Shown here in pieces: positions 33,439-41,930 of a stretch of DNA of 64,000 bases; within the stretch, counting starts at the first letter, position 1, and every line of letters begins with the position of its first letter. The position numbers and the translations under genes are program-made. The notes under the pieces are model-generated. The model worked only from the letters and a program-made list of their open reading frames with translations. It searched no databases and was not told the origin of the DNA. Source of the stretch: Granulicella paludicola (GTDB taxonomy: Bacteria; Acidobacteriota; Terriglobia; Terriglobales; Acidobacteriaceae); contig NZ_JAGSYC010000023.1 of the NCBI RefSeq assembly GCF_025685545.1, positions 124,001 through 188,000 of the forward strand, given 5' to 3'.

Positions 33439-34838
33439 AGACCAGCGCGTCGATCACGCGACGACTTATGCTGGCTGTACTCCTCATGCAGTGCGTGGCG
33501 GCTCTGGTGCTTATTGCAACGGTCGCAAATCATGAGCGTCACGTGCAGTTTACGGTATTCAAGACAAATCTCCGCGCTAGTGCAAACACATTGTTCGGAG
33601 CTTTGCAGGAAGCCGACGCGCGGGATGGAAGCATTGTGTTGGACCTGAACGGTCTGCCGCAACCATCCAAGGCGGTGTACAGCGCGATCGAAGCGGATGG
33701 CCGCGTGCTGGGTGCACAAGGCGAAGCTCCAAGACTTTCGACGGCCTCGGGAACGTTTACGGACGCGTACATAGGTAATGAGCACTATATCTTCTACGTG
33801 CTGACTGGCGAGCGTGCGATCGATCCAGGAAAGCCGTTTGCGGTCTATCACCATATTCGGATCACGTATGGACTGCCGATGGGCCGAGTTTGGCACGAGA
33901 TCCTCGAGGCCATTCGCTTCTTCGCTCTTGCAACGCTGCTTTTGCTTGGCCTTACAGCAATCTTTCTTACATGGTTGATTCGGCGATTCTTGTTTCCCAT
34001 ACGAGAGCTCGCTACGGAGGCCGACCGGATCGACTCCGATAGCTGGGTCTTCGATGCCCCGCCGAGCAGCAAACACTTTATCGAACTGCGCCCTTTAGCC
34101 TCTGCTATGGAAAAGTCTGTGCTTCGCCTTCAGTCTTCGTTTGAACAGCAGCGAAGATTCACCAGCGACGCTGCACACGAACTGAAGACGGATCTCGCCA
34201 TCGTCAAATCATCGCTGCAAGTGTTGAACATGAGGCGACGCTCTGTAGAGGAGTATGAGCAAGGACTTTTGCTGGGGCTAGATGACATCGGCCGTCTGGA
34301 GACGACCGTGCAGAAAATGCTGACTCTGGCACGTCTCGAACAAGCGCCGAGAAATTACAACCAGAGCTGCAACTTTGCAGAAGCTGTGCTGGAGGCAATA
34401 GCGCAAAGCCAGCCATTTGCAGAGCTGAAACAGGTCCAGGTGGAGGAACGCATTACTAAAGAGAATTTGTTCGTCGTGGCTAGCAAAGATGACGCGCTAC
34501 TGCTGTGTTCAAACGTGCTAATGAACGCTCTGCAACATTCGTCCGCAAAGGAATCGGTAGAGATCTCGCTGACGTGTGAGAACGGCGTCGTCAGCTTGGC
34601 GGTTCGCGACCACGGCGCTGGCGTTGAACCCGAGGACCTGCCGTTCGTTTTTGGCGCTTTCTATCGCAGCGATGCATCGCGCAGCCGGAGGACAGGTGGT
34701 ACTGGACTGGGTCTGTCCATCTGTAAAGCAATCTGCGAACGAGCGGGGGGCTCTATCTCCATTGCAAATCATGCCGACGGCGGAGCCATTGTGGAGATGA
34801 AGCTACCGATCATTGCGCCCGATCATGCTGGTTCTTAA
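33435..34838 (+). CDS. Sensor histidine kinase
   Basis: A 467-residue inner-membrane kinase, partner of the overlapping response regulator. First membrane helix at about residues 11-29 (LMLAVLLMQCVAALVLIAT), a periplasmic sensor of about 125 residues, second helix at about 160-185 (FFALATLLLLGLTAIFLTWL), HAMP-like linker, HisKA box FTSDAAHELKTDLAIVKSSL and an ATPase domain with NVLMNALQHSS (N box), RDHGAGV (G1) and GGTGLGLSICKAI (G2). The residue after HELKT is Asp where nearly all kinases of this class have Pro (HELKTP). The Pro helps set phosphatase and kinase balance, so this change may matter. The signal it senses is unknown. Confidence 0.93.
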   Translation: MKTSASITRRLMLAVLLMQCVAALVLIATVANHERHVQFTVFKTNLRASANTLFGALQEADARDGSIVLDLNGLPQPSKAVYSAIEADGRVLGAQGEAPRLSTASGTFTDAYIGNEHYIFYVLTGERAIDPGKPFAVYHHIRITYGLPMGRVWHEILEAIRFFALATLLLLGLTAIFLTWLIRRFLFPIRELATEADRIDSDSWVFDAPPSSKHFIELRPLASAMEKSVLRLQSSFEQQRRFTSDAAHELKTDLAIVKSSLQVLNMRRRSVEEYEQGLLLGLDDIGRLETTVQKMLTLARLEQAPRNYNQSCNFAEAVLEAIAQSQPFAELKQVQVEERITKENLFVVASKDDALLLCSNVLMNALQHSSAKESVEISLTCENGVVSLAVRDHGAGVEPEDLPFVFGAFYRSDASRSRRTGGTGLGLSICKAICERAGGSISIANHADGGAIVEMKLPIIAPDHAGS

Positions 34839-34910
34839 GCGTCGTTTAATCCGTGAAGACAACACTGAAAATGGCCGGTTTGCGATGGGCCCCCAAGGAG
34901 GAGTGTTGCG

Positions 34911-35936
34911 ATGCGATCGATCAAGGTAGGAATCGTGGCTAGTCTTATGGCTTGTCTTCAAACAGTGGCGGTGGCCGCTATGGGACAAAGTTACCGTGTC
35001 AGCGATCATTGGACGATCGGCGGCGAAGGCGGATGGGACTATTTATTGAGCGACGACGCAGCCCATCGGTTGTATGTAACGCACGGACCGCGCGTTGAGG
35101 TGCTCGATACGACAACCGGCAAGCCACTGGGTGCGATCACCGGGCTCAAGGGGACGCACGGCTTCGCCCTGAATCCCGATGGCAGGACGGGTTACATTAG
35201 CGATGGCGGTGCGAATCAGATCGTCGTGTTCGATCGAAGTTCGCTAAGCATCAAGCAGTCGGTAACGGCAGGAACCAATCCTGATGGGATCACATTCGAA
35301 CCTGTAACGGGGACAGTCTGGGCCTTCAATGGCCGTAGTAAGAGTGTCTCCGTGATGAATGCAGCCAGCAACACGGTCGTCGCAACCATCGTGCTACCGG
35401 GTAAGCCCGAGTTTCCACAGGCTGACGGCAAGGGCAAGGTCTTCGTGAATATAGAGGACAAGAGTGAAATCGTCGAGCTCGATGCGAAGGCAAGGACCAT
35501 CGTACGAAGCTGGCCACTGAATGGGTGCGAATCTCCGTCAGGAATGGCGATTGATCGCGAACTGCACCGATTGTTCTCGGTCTGCGATGGGGGCAAGATG
35601 GGCATATCCGACTATGCGGCGGGCAAACTCATCGCGTTGGCTGCTATCGGCGATTCACCGGATGCTGCGGCGTTCGATCCAAAGAGCAAGCTGGCGTTCT
35701 CCTCAAACGGTGAGGGCTCGCTGACGATCGTCGATACCAAGAAAGCTGGGTTTCCGGTGCTGCAGACAGTAGCGACCGTGAAGGGCGCTCGCACTATGGC
35801 GTACGACGCAACGACGGGACGCGCCTATCTCTCCGCCGCAAAGTATGGTCCGGTGCCAGCGGCGACGGCAGCTATCCCGCATCCTCGACCGGTAGTGCTG
35901 CCGGGCAGCTTCGAGATCGTGGTCGTATCACGTTAG
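34911..35936 (+). CDS. Exported YncE-like beta-propeller protein
   Basis: A 341-residue exported protein of the YncE / lactonase-like propeller type. The signal peptide (VASLMACLQTVAVAAMGQ) is followed by repeated blade motifs: RLYVTHGPRVEVLDTTTGKPLG, GYISDGGANQIVVFDRS, GTVWAFNGRSKSVSVMNA, KVFVNIEDKSEIVELD, HRLFSVCDGGKMGIS and LAFSSNGEGSLTIVD. Such propellers bind ligands or proteins; enzymatic activity is not evident. GGAGGAG lies about 8 bases upstream of the ATG, an almost ideal ribosome binding site. It sits 72 bases after the kinase gene, so it may be part of the same transcript, and it is closed by a bidirectional hairpin shared with the efflux operon. Confidence 0.85.
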   Translation: MRSIKVGIVASLMACLQTVAVAAMGQSYRVSDHWTIGGEGGWDYLLSDDAAHRLYVTHGPRVEVLDTTTGKPLGAITGLKGTHGFALNPDGRTGYISDGGANQIVVFDRSSLSIKQSVTAGTNPDGITFEPVTGTVWAFNGRSKSVSVMNAASNTVVATIVLPGKPEFPQADGKGKVFVNIEDKSEIVELDAKARTIVRSWPLNGCESPSGMAIDRELHRLFSVCDGGKMGISDYAAGKLIALAAIGDSPDAAAFDPKSKLAFSSNGEGSLTIVDTKKAGFPVLQTVATVKGARTMAYDATTGRAYLSAAKYGPVPAATAAIPHPRPVVLPGSFEIVVVSR

Positions 35937-35948
35937 GGGAAAGGTAAT

Positions 35949-35983
35949 GCAGAAGAGGCCCGCATTCTGCGGGCCTCTTCTGC
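35949..35983. terminator. Bidirectional hairpin between YncE-like gene and efflux operon
   Basis: A perfect 16-bp stem (GCAGAAGAGGCCCGCA and its complement) with loop TTC lies between two convergent genes, 13 bases past one stop and 1 base from the other. No U-tract is seen on either side, so it is probably a shared terminator acting by its very stable stem. Confidence 0.7.
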
Positions 35984-35984
35984 G

Positions 35985-38900
35985 TTAGGAGTAAACCTTG
36001 TCTTCCGTTTGAAGCTGATGCGTTCGCGAGGTCAGCAGGTAGTAGATGACAGGCGTGACAATCAGACTCAGCACCATCGAGATCACGAGGCCGCCGATAA
36101 CTGCGATTGCCAACGGCTGAAGCATCTGTGACCCGGCCCCGAGAGCAAACGCCAGTGGCAACATGCCGCTTATGGCCGCAGCCGCAGTCATAAGGATAGG
36201 GCGAAGACGGCGCTGGGCAGCGTGCAGCATCGCTTCTCGTGCCGAAGTGCCTTCGCTGCGATAGCGCTCATCGGCATCAAGCAAAAGAATGCCGTTTTTG
36301 GCAACGATACCGATGACCATGATGACGCCCATGAACGATGCCACGTTGAATGTTGTCCCCGTAATGAGCAGCGCGAAGACGACGCCACCGACCGATAAGA
36401 CAGAGGAAGTAAGGATCGCAATCGGCGCGGAGAAATTGCGGAACTCGATAAGCAGCACTCCGAAGACGAGCGCGAGCGATATCAGCAGTACCTGCAAGAG
36501 CTCGCGGAAGGATTTCTGTTGTTCCTGATAGGTGCCTCCGTAGACGACGCGGACTGAGGAAGGCAGGTGCATATTGCTAACCGCCTGCTGCACCTTCGTG
36601 ATGGCTGTTCCGAGATCGGAACCCTGCAGCTGCGCTGTCACTACAATCATGCGTTGCAGGTTCTCTCGGCGGATCTCATTCCGCGGCGGCAGTTGCGTTA
36701 CCTGGGCTAACGAGCCGAGCGTGGCTAGCTTACCGCTAGAGCTGTTGAAGACCACATTCTCGATGGAGTCCAGCGACTGTCGTGTCTCATCACCCAGGCG
36801 AATGCGAACCGTGTAGGGACGCCCGTTCGAGATAAGCGGTTCGGACGTGGTCACACCGTCGAGGATGGAGGTGGCATCTTCTGCGACCTCCTGCGGAGTG
36901 AACCCCATGCGCCCGGCGACGGTGGGGTTTACCTGGAAGTTAGTCGCAGGGCCGCTGATGGTATTTTCTATGCCATCTTCGACACTGACAACACCGGGTA
37001 TCTTGCCGATGGTACCGCCGACGCGAGGTGCGACATCCGAGAGCAGCGCCGGATCGTTGGCGAACAGCTTAATCTGGATCGGCTCTGGAGCATTCGATAG
37101 GTCGTTGATGTTGTCCTGCAAAACCTGCGTAAATTCGACGTCCAGCTCGGGCTCTGTTTTCTTGAGCTCGGCGCGCGCGTCCGCGATCACGTCGTCGATC
37201 GCGCGACTGCGTTTGCTCTTGAGCTTGACGGTCATATCTCCATAGTTCGCTTCCGTGACAGCTGCGAGGCCCATCTGTAGACCGGTGCGGCGTGAGGTGC
37301 TATCGACCTCGGGGATCGAATGGAGGATATGTTCGACATGCTCCATCACACGATTCGTCTCCGTGAGCGAGCTGCCTGCGGGCATGATGTAGTCGAGGAT
37401 GAAGCCGCCTTCGTCCATCTCTGGCAAGAGATCAGAGCCGAGCGACTGATAGCCGACGTAGGTGCCGACGACGAGGAGGCCGCAGAGTCCAAGCAGAAGG
37501 AACGGACGGGAGAGTGCCCAGGTGAGACCTTTCTCATGCCAATGAAGGACCTTCTTCATCATGCGTCCGTGCTCTTCCTGGGCAGGCTGCGTGGTCTTAC
37601 GCTGCTTTAGAAGGATGAGGCTAAGAGCCGGCGTCCATGTAACGGCAAGCAACAGAGAGGTGAGCAGCGCGACGGTCATCGTAATGGCCAACGCCCGGAA
37701 AAAGCTGCCAGTCACGCCCGTAACCGAGATCAGCGGAAGAAAGACCACAACCGGTGTGATCGTCGACCCCACCAGCGGCACCGCGATCTCTTTCAAAGCA
37801 AGGCGTGCAGCATCTGCACGCGACTCTCCTGCATCACGATGGAGGACAATATTTTCGACGACGACGATGGCATCGTCGATTACTAGACCGATGGCAGCCG
37901 CGAGACCGCCAAGCGTCATGAGATTGAAGCTTTGTCCCATGCCCCACAGGACCAACACCGTGATAGCGACGGTGACAGGGATCACAAGACCTGCAACGAG
38001 GGACGAGCTCCAGTCGCCAAGGAACAGGAAAAGAATGACGCACGCGAGCGCGAGGCCGATGAGGATAGCATCGCGAACGCTGCTGATGCTTTCCCGCACC
38101 AACTCGGACTGATCGTAATACGGCTTCAGTTCGACACCAGCTGGAAGACTTTTCTTCAACTGTTCAACCTGTGCAGCGACTGCATCGGCAACCGCAACAG
38201 TGTTACTCGAAGGCTGTCGCGTGATGTTGAGCAGCACCGCAGGCTTACCGCCAGAGGTGACAGCCGTATAGACAGGCAGGACTCCGGGTTGCACCGTAGC
38301 TACGTCGGAGACGCGAATGGCGGTTCCGCTGGCAGTCGTCTTGACGACGAGCTGACCAAGCTCCGCAGCGTCGTGTGCCTGCGCGCCTACAAGGCCAAGC
38401 ACCAACTGATGGTTCGCCTCATACAGACCGGGTGAATCGATGATGTTCGATGCCTGCACGGAGCTCATCAGGTCGAGGATGGTGACGCCTGCGGTCTGCA
38501 TACGCGCCATATTAGGCACAATGTGAAACTCCGGCACCTTGCCGCCCTGGATTGTGACGGTGCTGACGCCATCGACACGGTTGATGGGTGGCTTTAGCTG
38601 GTAGGTCGCGAGTTCCCACAACTGCGTCTGCGACAGGTGATCTGAGGTGAGACTGTAGCCGAGGATGGGGAACGTCGCAAAGGTGAGGCGATTGGTGGTG
38701 ATCGCCGCAGTTGCAGGCAGAGTCTGCCTCGCCTTACTGATGGCCGCATCGACGAGCTGCAGGGTCTGGAACATGTTCACGTTCCAATCGAAGAAGAGGC
38801 TCACCTCGGCAGAGCCCCGGCTCGTGGTCGAACGTACGGTCGTCAAACCTGGCACAGAATTCACTGCATCTTCGATGGGCTTGGTGACCGTGACCTGCAT

Positions 38901-39095
38901 CTGGTCGACGGGCATTACACCGTTGTCGACGCCGATCACGACGCGGGGAAAGTTCGTCTCTGGGAAGACCGAGATCGGTACCTTCTGTGCGGCGAAGATG
39001 CCCGCGATCGACAGAACAATAAGGAAGAAAAAGATGGGGCCTCGGAACCGCACCAGCCAGTAGGAGTCGTCGCGCACTGCGAGTGGCTGCTTCAT
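35985..39095 (-). CDS. RND efflux permease (AcrB/MdtB-type)
   Basis: A 1036-residue proton-driven inner-membrane pump of the RND superfamily that exports compounds through the adaptor and TolC-like partners encoded just upstream. Visible features: first helix FFFLIVLSIAGIFAAQ, porter-domain start VPISVFPETNFPRVVIG, TM4 motif GLAAAIGLVIDDAIVVVEN with the proton-relay Asp pair, and TM11-12 near GPSL-like ends (GGLVISMVLSLIVTPVIYYLL). The DDAIVVVEN form points to the HAE (drug) group rather than the heavy-metal group. Its ATG overlaps the adaptor stop by 4 bases. The operon order is TolC, adaptor, pump, all minus strand. Which compounds it exports cannot be told. Confidence 0.95.
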   Translation of the reverse strand: MKQPLAVRDDSYWLVRFRGPIFFFLIVLSIAGIFAAQKVPISVFPETNFPRVVIGVDNGVMPVDQMQVTVTKPIEDAVNSVPGLTTVRSTTSRGSAEVSLFFDWNVNMFQTLQLVDAAISKARQTLPATAAITTNRLTFATFPILGYSLTSDHLSQTQLWELATYQLKPPINRVDGVSTVTIQGGKVPEFHIVPNMARMQTAGVTILDLMSSVQASNIIDSPGLYEANHQLVLGLVGAQAHDAAELGQLVVKTTASGTAIRVSDVATVQPGVLPVYTAVTSGGKPAVLLNITRQPSSNTVAVADAVAAQVEQLKKSLPAGVELKPYYDQSELVRESISSVRDAILIGLALACVILFLFLGDWSSSLVAGLVIPVTVAITVLVLWGMGQSFNLMTLGGLAAAIGLVIDDAIVVVENIVLHRDAGESRADAARLALKEIAVPLVGSTITPVVVFLPLISVTGVTGSFFRALAITMTVALLTSLLLAVTWTPALSLILLKQRKTTQPAQEEHGRMMKKVLHWHEKGLTWALSRPFLLLGLCGLLVVGTYVGYQSLGSDLLPEMDEGGFILDYIMPAGSSLTETNRVMEHVEHILHSIPEVDSTSRRTGLQMGLAAVTEANYGDMTVKLKSKRSRAIDDVIADARAELKKTEPELDVEFTQVLQDNINDLSNAPEPIQIKLFANDPALLSDVAPRVGGTIGKIPGVVSVEDGIENTISGPATNFQVNPTVAGRMGFTPQEVAEDATSILDGVTTSEPLISNGRPYTVRIRLGDETRQSLDSIENVVFNSSSGKLATLGSLAQVTQLPPRNEIRRENLQRMIVVTAQLQGSDLGTAITKVQQAVSNMHLPSSVRVVYGGTYQEQQKSFRELLQVLLISLALVFGVLLIEFRNFSAPIAILTSSVLSVGGVVFALLITGTTFNVASFMGVIMVIGIVAKNGILLLDADERYRSEGTSAREAMLHAAQRRLRPILMTAAAAISGMLPLAFALGAGSQMLQPLAIAVIGGLVISMVLSLIVTPVIYYLLTSRTHQLQTEDKVYS

Positions 39096-40375
39096 TCCTT
39101 CTCGTCTCCTTCGGCGCCTGGCTTGCTAATCTTTACCTTGCTTCCACCGCTCAGCCCGTAGGCTCCTTGCGTGATGACTGTCTCGGAACCGTTCAATCCT
39201 TTCGTTATCTGCACATCATCGCCATCGTTGATGCCGAGTTCCACGCTGACCTTATGCGCCGTGCCATCATTGCTCACCTTCATTACCGACTTCGACCCGT
39301 CCTCGGCGGTGAGGATTGCGGTCAGCGGGACTTTCACGGCGCGAGGAACTGACCGGCCAGCAATCGAGACCCGAACCGGCGTGCCCGCCTTATAGGCGCC
39401 TGCAGTGTTGTTGATCTTTAGCCAGACTTCGACCGTGGTACTCCCAGGATCGAGAGCAGGGCTAATAAGAGAGACCTTACCTGCTACGGGTTGATCTATG
39501 CCGGGAATATTGACCGATGCGTCGTCACCGAGACTGAGCCGCTGTGCCACCGTCTGCGAGAGATGCACCTTCGCGAGCAGCGAGGAGGTATCCATGACCG
39601 TAAGGAGCGGCGAGCCAACGGTGGCGGTCTCACCAGGGAACAAGGATCTGTCCGTGACGACACCGGCGATCGGACTACGAATCTGCGAGTACGAAACCTC
39701 TGCTTCGGAGGCCTCGTACTTACCCTTCGCGGAAGAAAGTTGGCCTTGCGCGAGTTGCTTTGAGGCTTCGTTGCTGACGTTGCTGAGCGCCTGAAGATGG
39801 TTTCGTGCGTTATCGTAAGCCGATTGCGCCTGGGCTAGAGCAGCAACAGCAGTATCGTAGTCCCGACCAGCGATTGCCCCTTGCTGGAAAAGCTTTTCGC
39901 GCGAAGCCGCAATCTCTTGCTGCAGATGAAGCTGGGCCTTAGCCTGGTCGACATCAAGTTGAGCCTTGGCAAATTCCTCAGGCACCTGAGCCTTTGTCTG
40001 CATCTCGAAGGTGGCCTGAGCTGCCGTGTACTGTCCCTTGCTGTCGAGAGCTTGCGCGGAGAGATCGCGGTTCTCAAGCACCGCCAGCAATTGTCCCTCC
40101 TTCACTTTTGCCCCACGCTGGACGTAGAACGTACGTACCGGTGCGCTGATCTTCGGCGATATCGCTGCCTGCGCGAGCGGCGAGAGCGTGGCATCCGCCA
40201 TGATGCGTTCGGAAATCTCGCCAAGCTCTGGATGCTCAGCTGCAACCGTGACGACCGGCTGAGGCGTCTCGTCAGCGGCCTTCTTGCAGCCGTCCATGCC
40301 CGCTGTGCCAACCAATACGAATAAGAGAGCGAGATTGCGGCGAAGTTTCGGTGTGCGGTTGTAGCAAAAGGTCAT
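39092..40375 (-). CDS. RND efflux periplasmic adaptor (membrane fusion protein)
   Basis: A 427-residue adaptor bridging the pump and the outer-membrane channel. It starts with a lipoprotein-like signal (LALLFVLVGTAGMDGCKK), so it is likely lipid-anchored at the Cys. Then come the beta-barrel and lipoyl halves (ISAPVRTFYVQRGAKVKEGQLLAVLENRD; YSQIRSPIAGVVTDRSLFPGETA) around a long alpha-helical hairpin (residues about 110-210, Gln- and Ala-rich). The open frame extends to 40519 inside the TolC gene, but ATG 40373-40375, 4 bases after the TolC stop, gives the signal peptide and is chosen. It overlaps the pump gene by 4 bases. Confidence 0.93.
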   Translation of the reverse strand: MTFCYNRTPKLRRNLALLFVLVGTAGMDGCKKAADETPQPVVTVAAEHPELGEISERIMADATLSPLAQAAISPKISAPVRTFYVQRGAKVKEGQLLAVLENRDLSAQALDSKGQYTAAQATFEMQTKAQVPEEFAKAQLDVDQAKAQLHLQQEIAASREKLFQQGAIAGRDYDTAVAALAQAQSAYDNARNHLQALSNVSNEASKQLAQGQLSSAKGKYEASEAEVSYSQIRSPIAGVVTDRSLFPGETATVGSPLLTVMDTSSLLAKVHLSQTVAQRLSLGDDASVNIPGIDQPVAGKVSLISPALDPGSTTVEVWLKINNTAGAYKAGTPVRVSIAGRSVPRAVKVPLTAILTAEDGSKSVMKVSNDGTAHKVSVELGINDGDDVQITKGLNGSETVITQGAYGLSGGSKVKISKPGAEGDEKE

Positions 40376-40379
40376 GGGA

Positions 40380-41726
40380 TTAGAGGCTTCCTGTAAGAAC
40401 TTGAAGGGCGGCGCGCGCCGTCTCGAAGCGGACCAGACCGTCAGCGCGTGCAGTGCGAGTAGCAAGATCGGAGTTTTGAGCATCCACAACTTCGAGTGCC
40501 GTGGACTCACCCGCCTCATAGCGAAGTTTTGTCAGCTTCAGGCTTTCGTCTGCCGTCCGCACACTCTCCTCCAGCAGATCGAGTTGATCCCGCGCCGCGA
40601 CGGCTTCGGCGTAACCCTCTTCCAGGTTGGCGATAAGGCGACGTTGGGCGGCGGTCAGGCTTACCTTGACAGCGTCCCGCTGGATCTCGCTCTGCTTGAT
40701 CTTTTTCTGCGTCGCGAACCAGTCCCACACGGGGATATCAAGCGTGGCGCCGATGGAATAGCCAAGATTGCGCACATCGTCCGGACCGTGCTTCGCGAAC
40801 TGCGGCGCGTCGATACCGTAGGCGAAATTCATGCCAAGGTCTGGCAGATAGGCGGCCTTTGCGGATTTCACACTGGCGTTGGCAGCAACAACATCCGCAA
40901 GCGCACTGCGAATCTCGGGGTTGTTCTTCGCGGCAAGTTGATTCACCTCTTCCCGCGTTGGGAGCACCACTGAAGAGGAGGGAGGTTCTGTTGTGTACGA
41001 AGTGCGCGGGTCTGGAAAGAGCAGAACGGCGAGTTCCAATCGTGCCTTCTCCGCTGCAACCGAGGCATCGCTGCTGTCACGCTGCCTTTGCTGCATCTGC
41101 AGTTGGGCCTTGATGGCGTCTGCATGGGCGACCTCACGTGCGGCCTCACGCTGTTGAGTGACTCGTGCAAACGCAGAAGCCTCTGCCAGCGCGTCGGCCT
41201 GCAGTTGCGCCTTTACCTGTGCAGTGGAGACCGAGTAATACAACGTAACAACCGCCGACACGAGGCCGCGCCGTGCAACCTCAAGTTCAGCTGTAGCACG
41301 TGCTGCATTCGCTGCTGCGACCTTGGCCTCGGCGAATTGTTTTACGCCGATGGTCTCGCTGACGACGCCCTGGCTAGTGTACTCGCGCACTGCATTATTG
41401 GCGATGAAGACAGGCGAGGCCTGCGCACCAACCTGCCCCCCTTGATTGGTCTGACCATTCGGCTGGGTGTAGAGCATCTGGTTGTGATACGTCACCGATG
41501 GAAGCAGCGCAGCCTTGGCGAGATAGCTATCGATGTGCGCAGACTTCTGGGCAGCCACGGCTGCAGCGAAGGCGGGCTCGTTGGCCTGAGCTCGCTTAAT
41601 GGCCTCATCCAGAGTCAAAGGCCGAGACACGTCCAACACCTGCTGGGCGAGTCCGCTCGCGCCCAAACTGGACAAGAGAGCAAAGGCAAGAAAGTCTTTG
41701 GAGATAAAACTGAGCCGACGAGCCAT
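40380..41726 (-). CDS. TolC-family outer-membrane efflux channel
   Basis: A 448-residue exported channel subunit: signal peptide (FLAFALLSSLGASGLAQ), the start of the mature protein LTLDEAIKRAQANEPAFAAA as usual for TolC relatives, and two similar halves of long Ala/Gln/Glu-rich helices, with a second repeat beginning VNQLAAKNNPEIRSALADV and a strand region GMNFAYGIDAPQF. It forms the outer-membrane exit duct of the RND pump encoded downstream. First gene of the operon and divergent from the Gfo/Idh gene, with a 204-base region between that holds a LacI-type palindrome. Confidence 0.93.
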   Translation of the reverse strand: MARRLSFISKDFLAFALLSSLGASGLAQQVLDVSRPLTLDEAIKRAQANEPAFAAAVAAQKSAHIDSYLAKAALLPSVTYHNQMLYTQPNGQTNQGGQVGAQASPVFIANNAVREYTSQGVVSETIGVKQFAEAKVAAANAARATAELEVARRGLVSAVVTLYYSVSTAQVKAQLQADALAEASAFARVTQQREAAREVAHADAIKAQLQMQQRQRDSSDASVAAEKARLELAVLLFPDPRTSYTTEPPSSSVVLPTREEVNQLAAKNNPEIRSALADVVAANASVKSAKAAYLPDLGMNFAYGIDAPQFAKHGPDDVRNLGYSIGATLDIPVWDWFATQKKIKQSEIQRDAVKVSLTAAQRRLIANLEEGYAEAVAARDQLDLLEESVRTADESLKLTKLRYEAGESTALEVVDAQNSDLATRTARADGLVRFETARAALQVLTGSL

Positions 41727-41843
41727 GACATAAGGGTAGTAGCAACGACCTTAAACTTTCCTGAACTAACAAGAGAATCGGTAGGTATTGTTACTTCAAA
41801 CATTTGAGGCACTTGGGTACGGGATTTCCCAGCGTACGAATCT

Positions 41844-41863
41844 TAACGGTAACGTTTCCATTA
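41844..41863. promoter_or_regulatory. Candidate LacI-family operator
   Basis: A 20-base near-palindrome centred on CG: TAACGGTAAC followed by GTTTCCATTA, with 8 of 10 base pairs symmetric and the core GGTAACGTTTCC. AACGTT-centred palindromes of this kind are typical targets of LacI-family repressors of carbohydrate genes. It lies 68 bases before the Gfo/Idh start and 118 bases from the TolC start. No LacI-type gene is in the window. Confidence 0.5.
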
Positions 41864-41930
41864 ATGCACCGACTGCTCTATAGTTAGCGGGATCGAAAAG
41901 CTTTCCACCTCAGGAGATTGTGACCAGACG

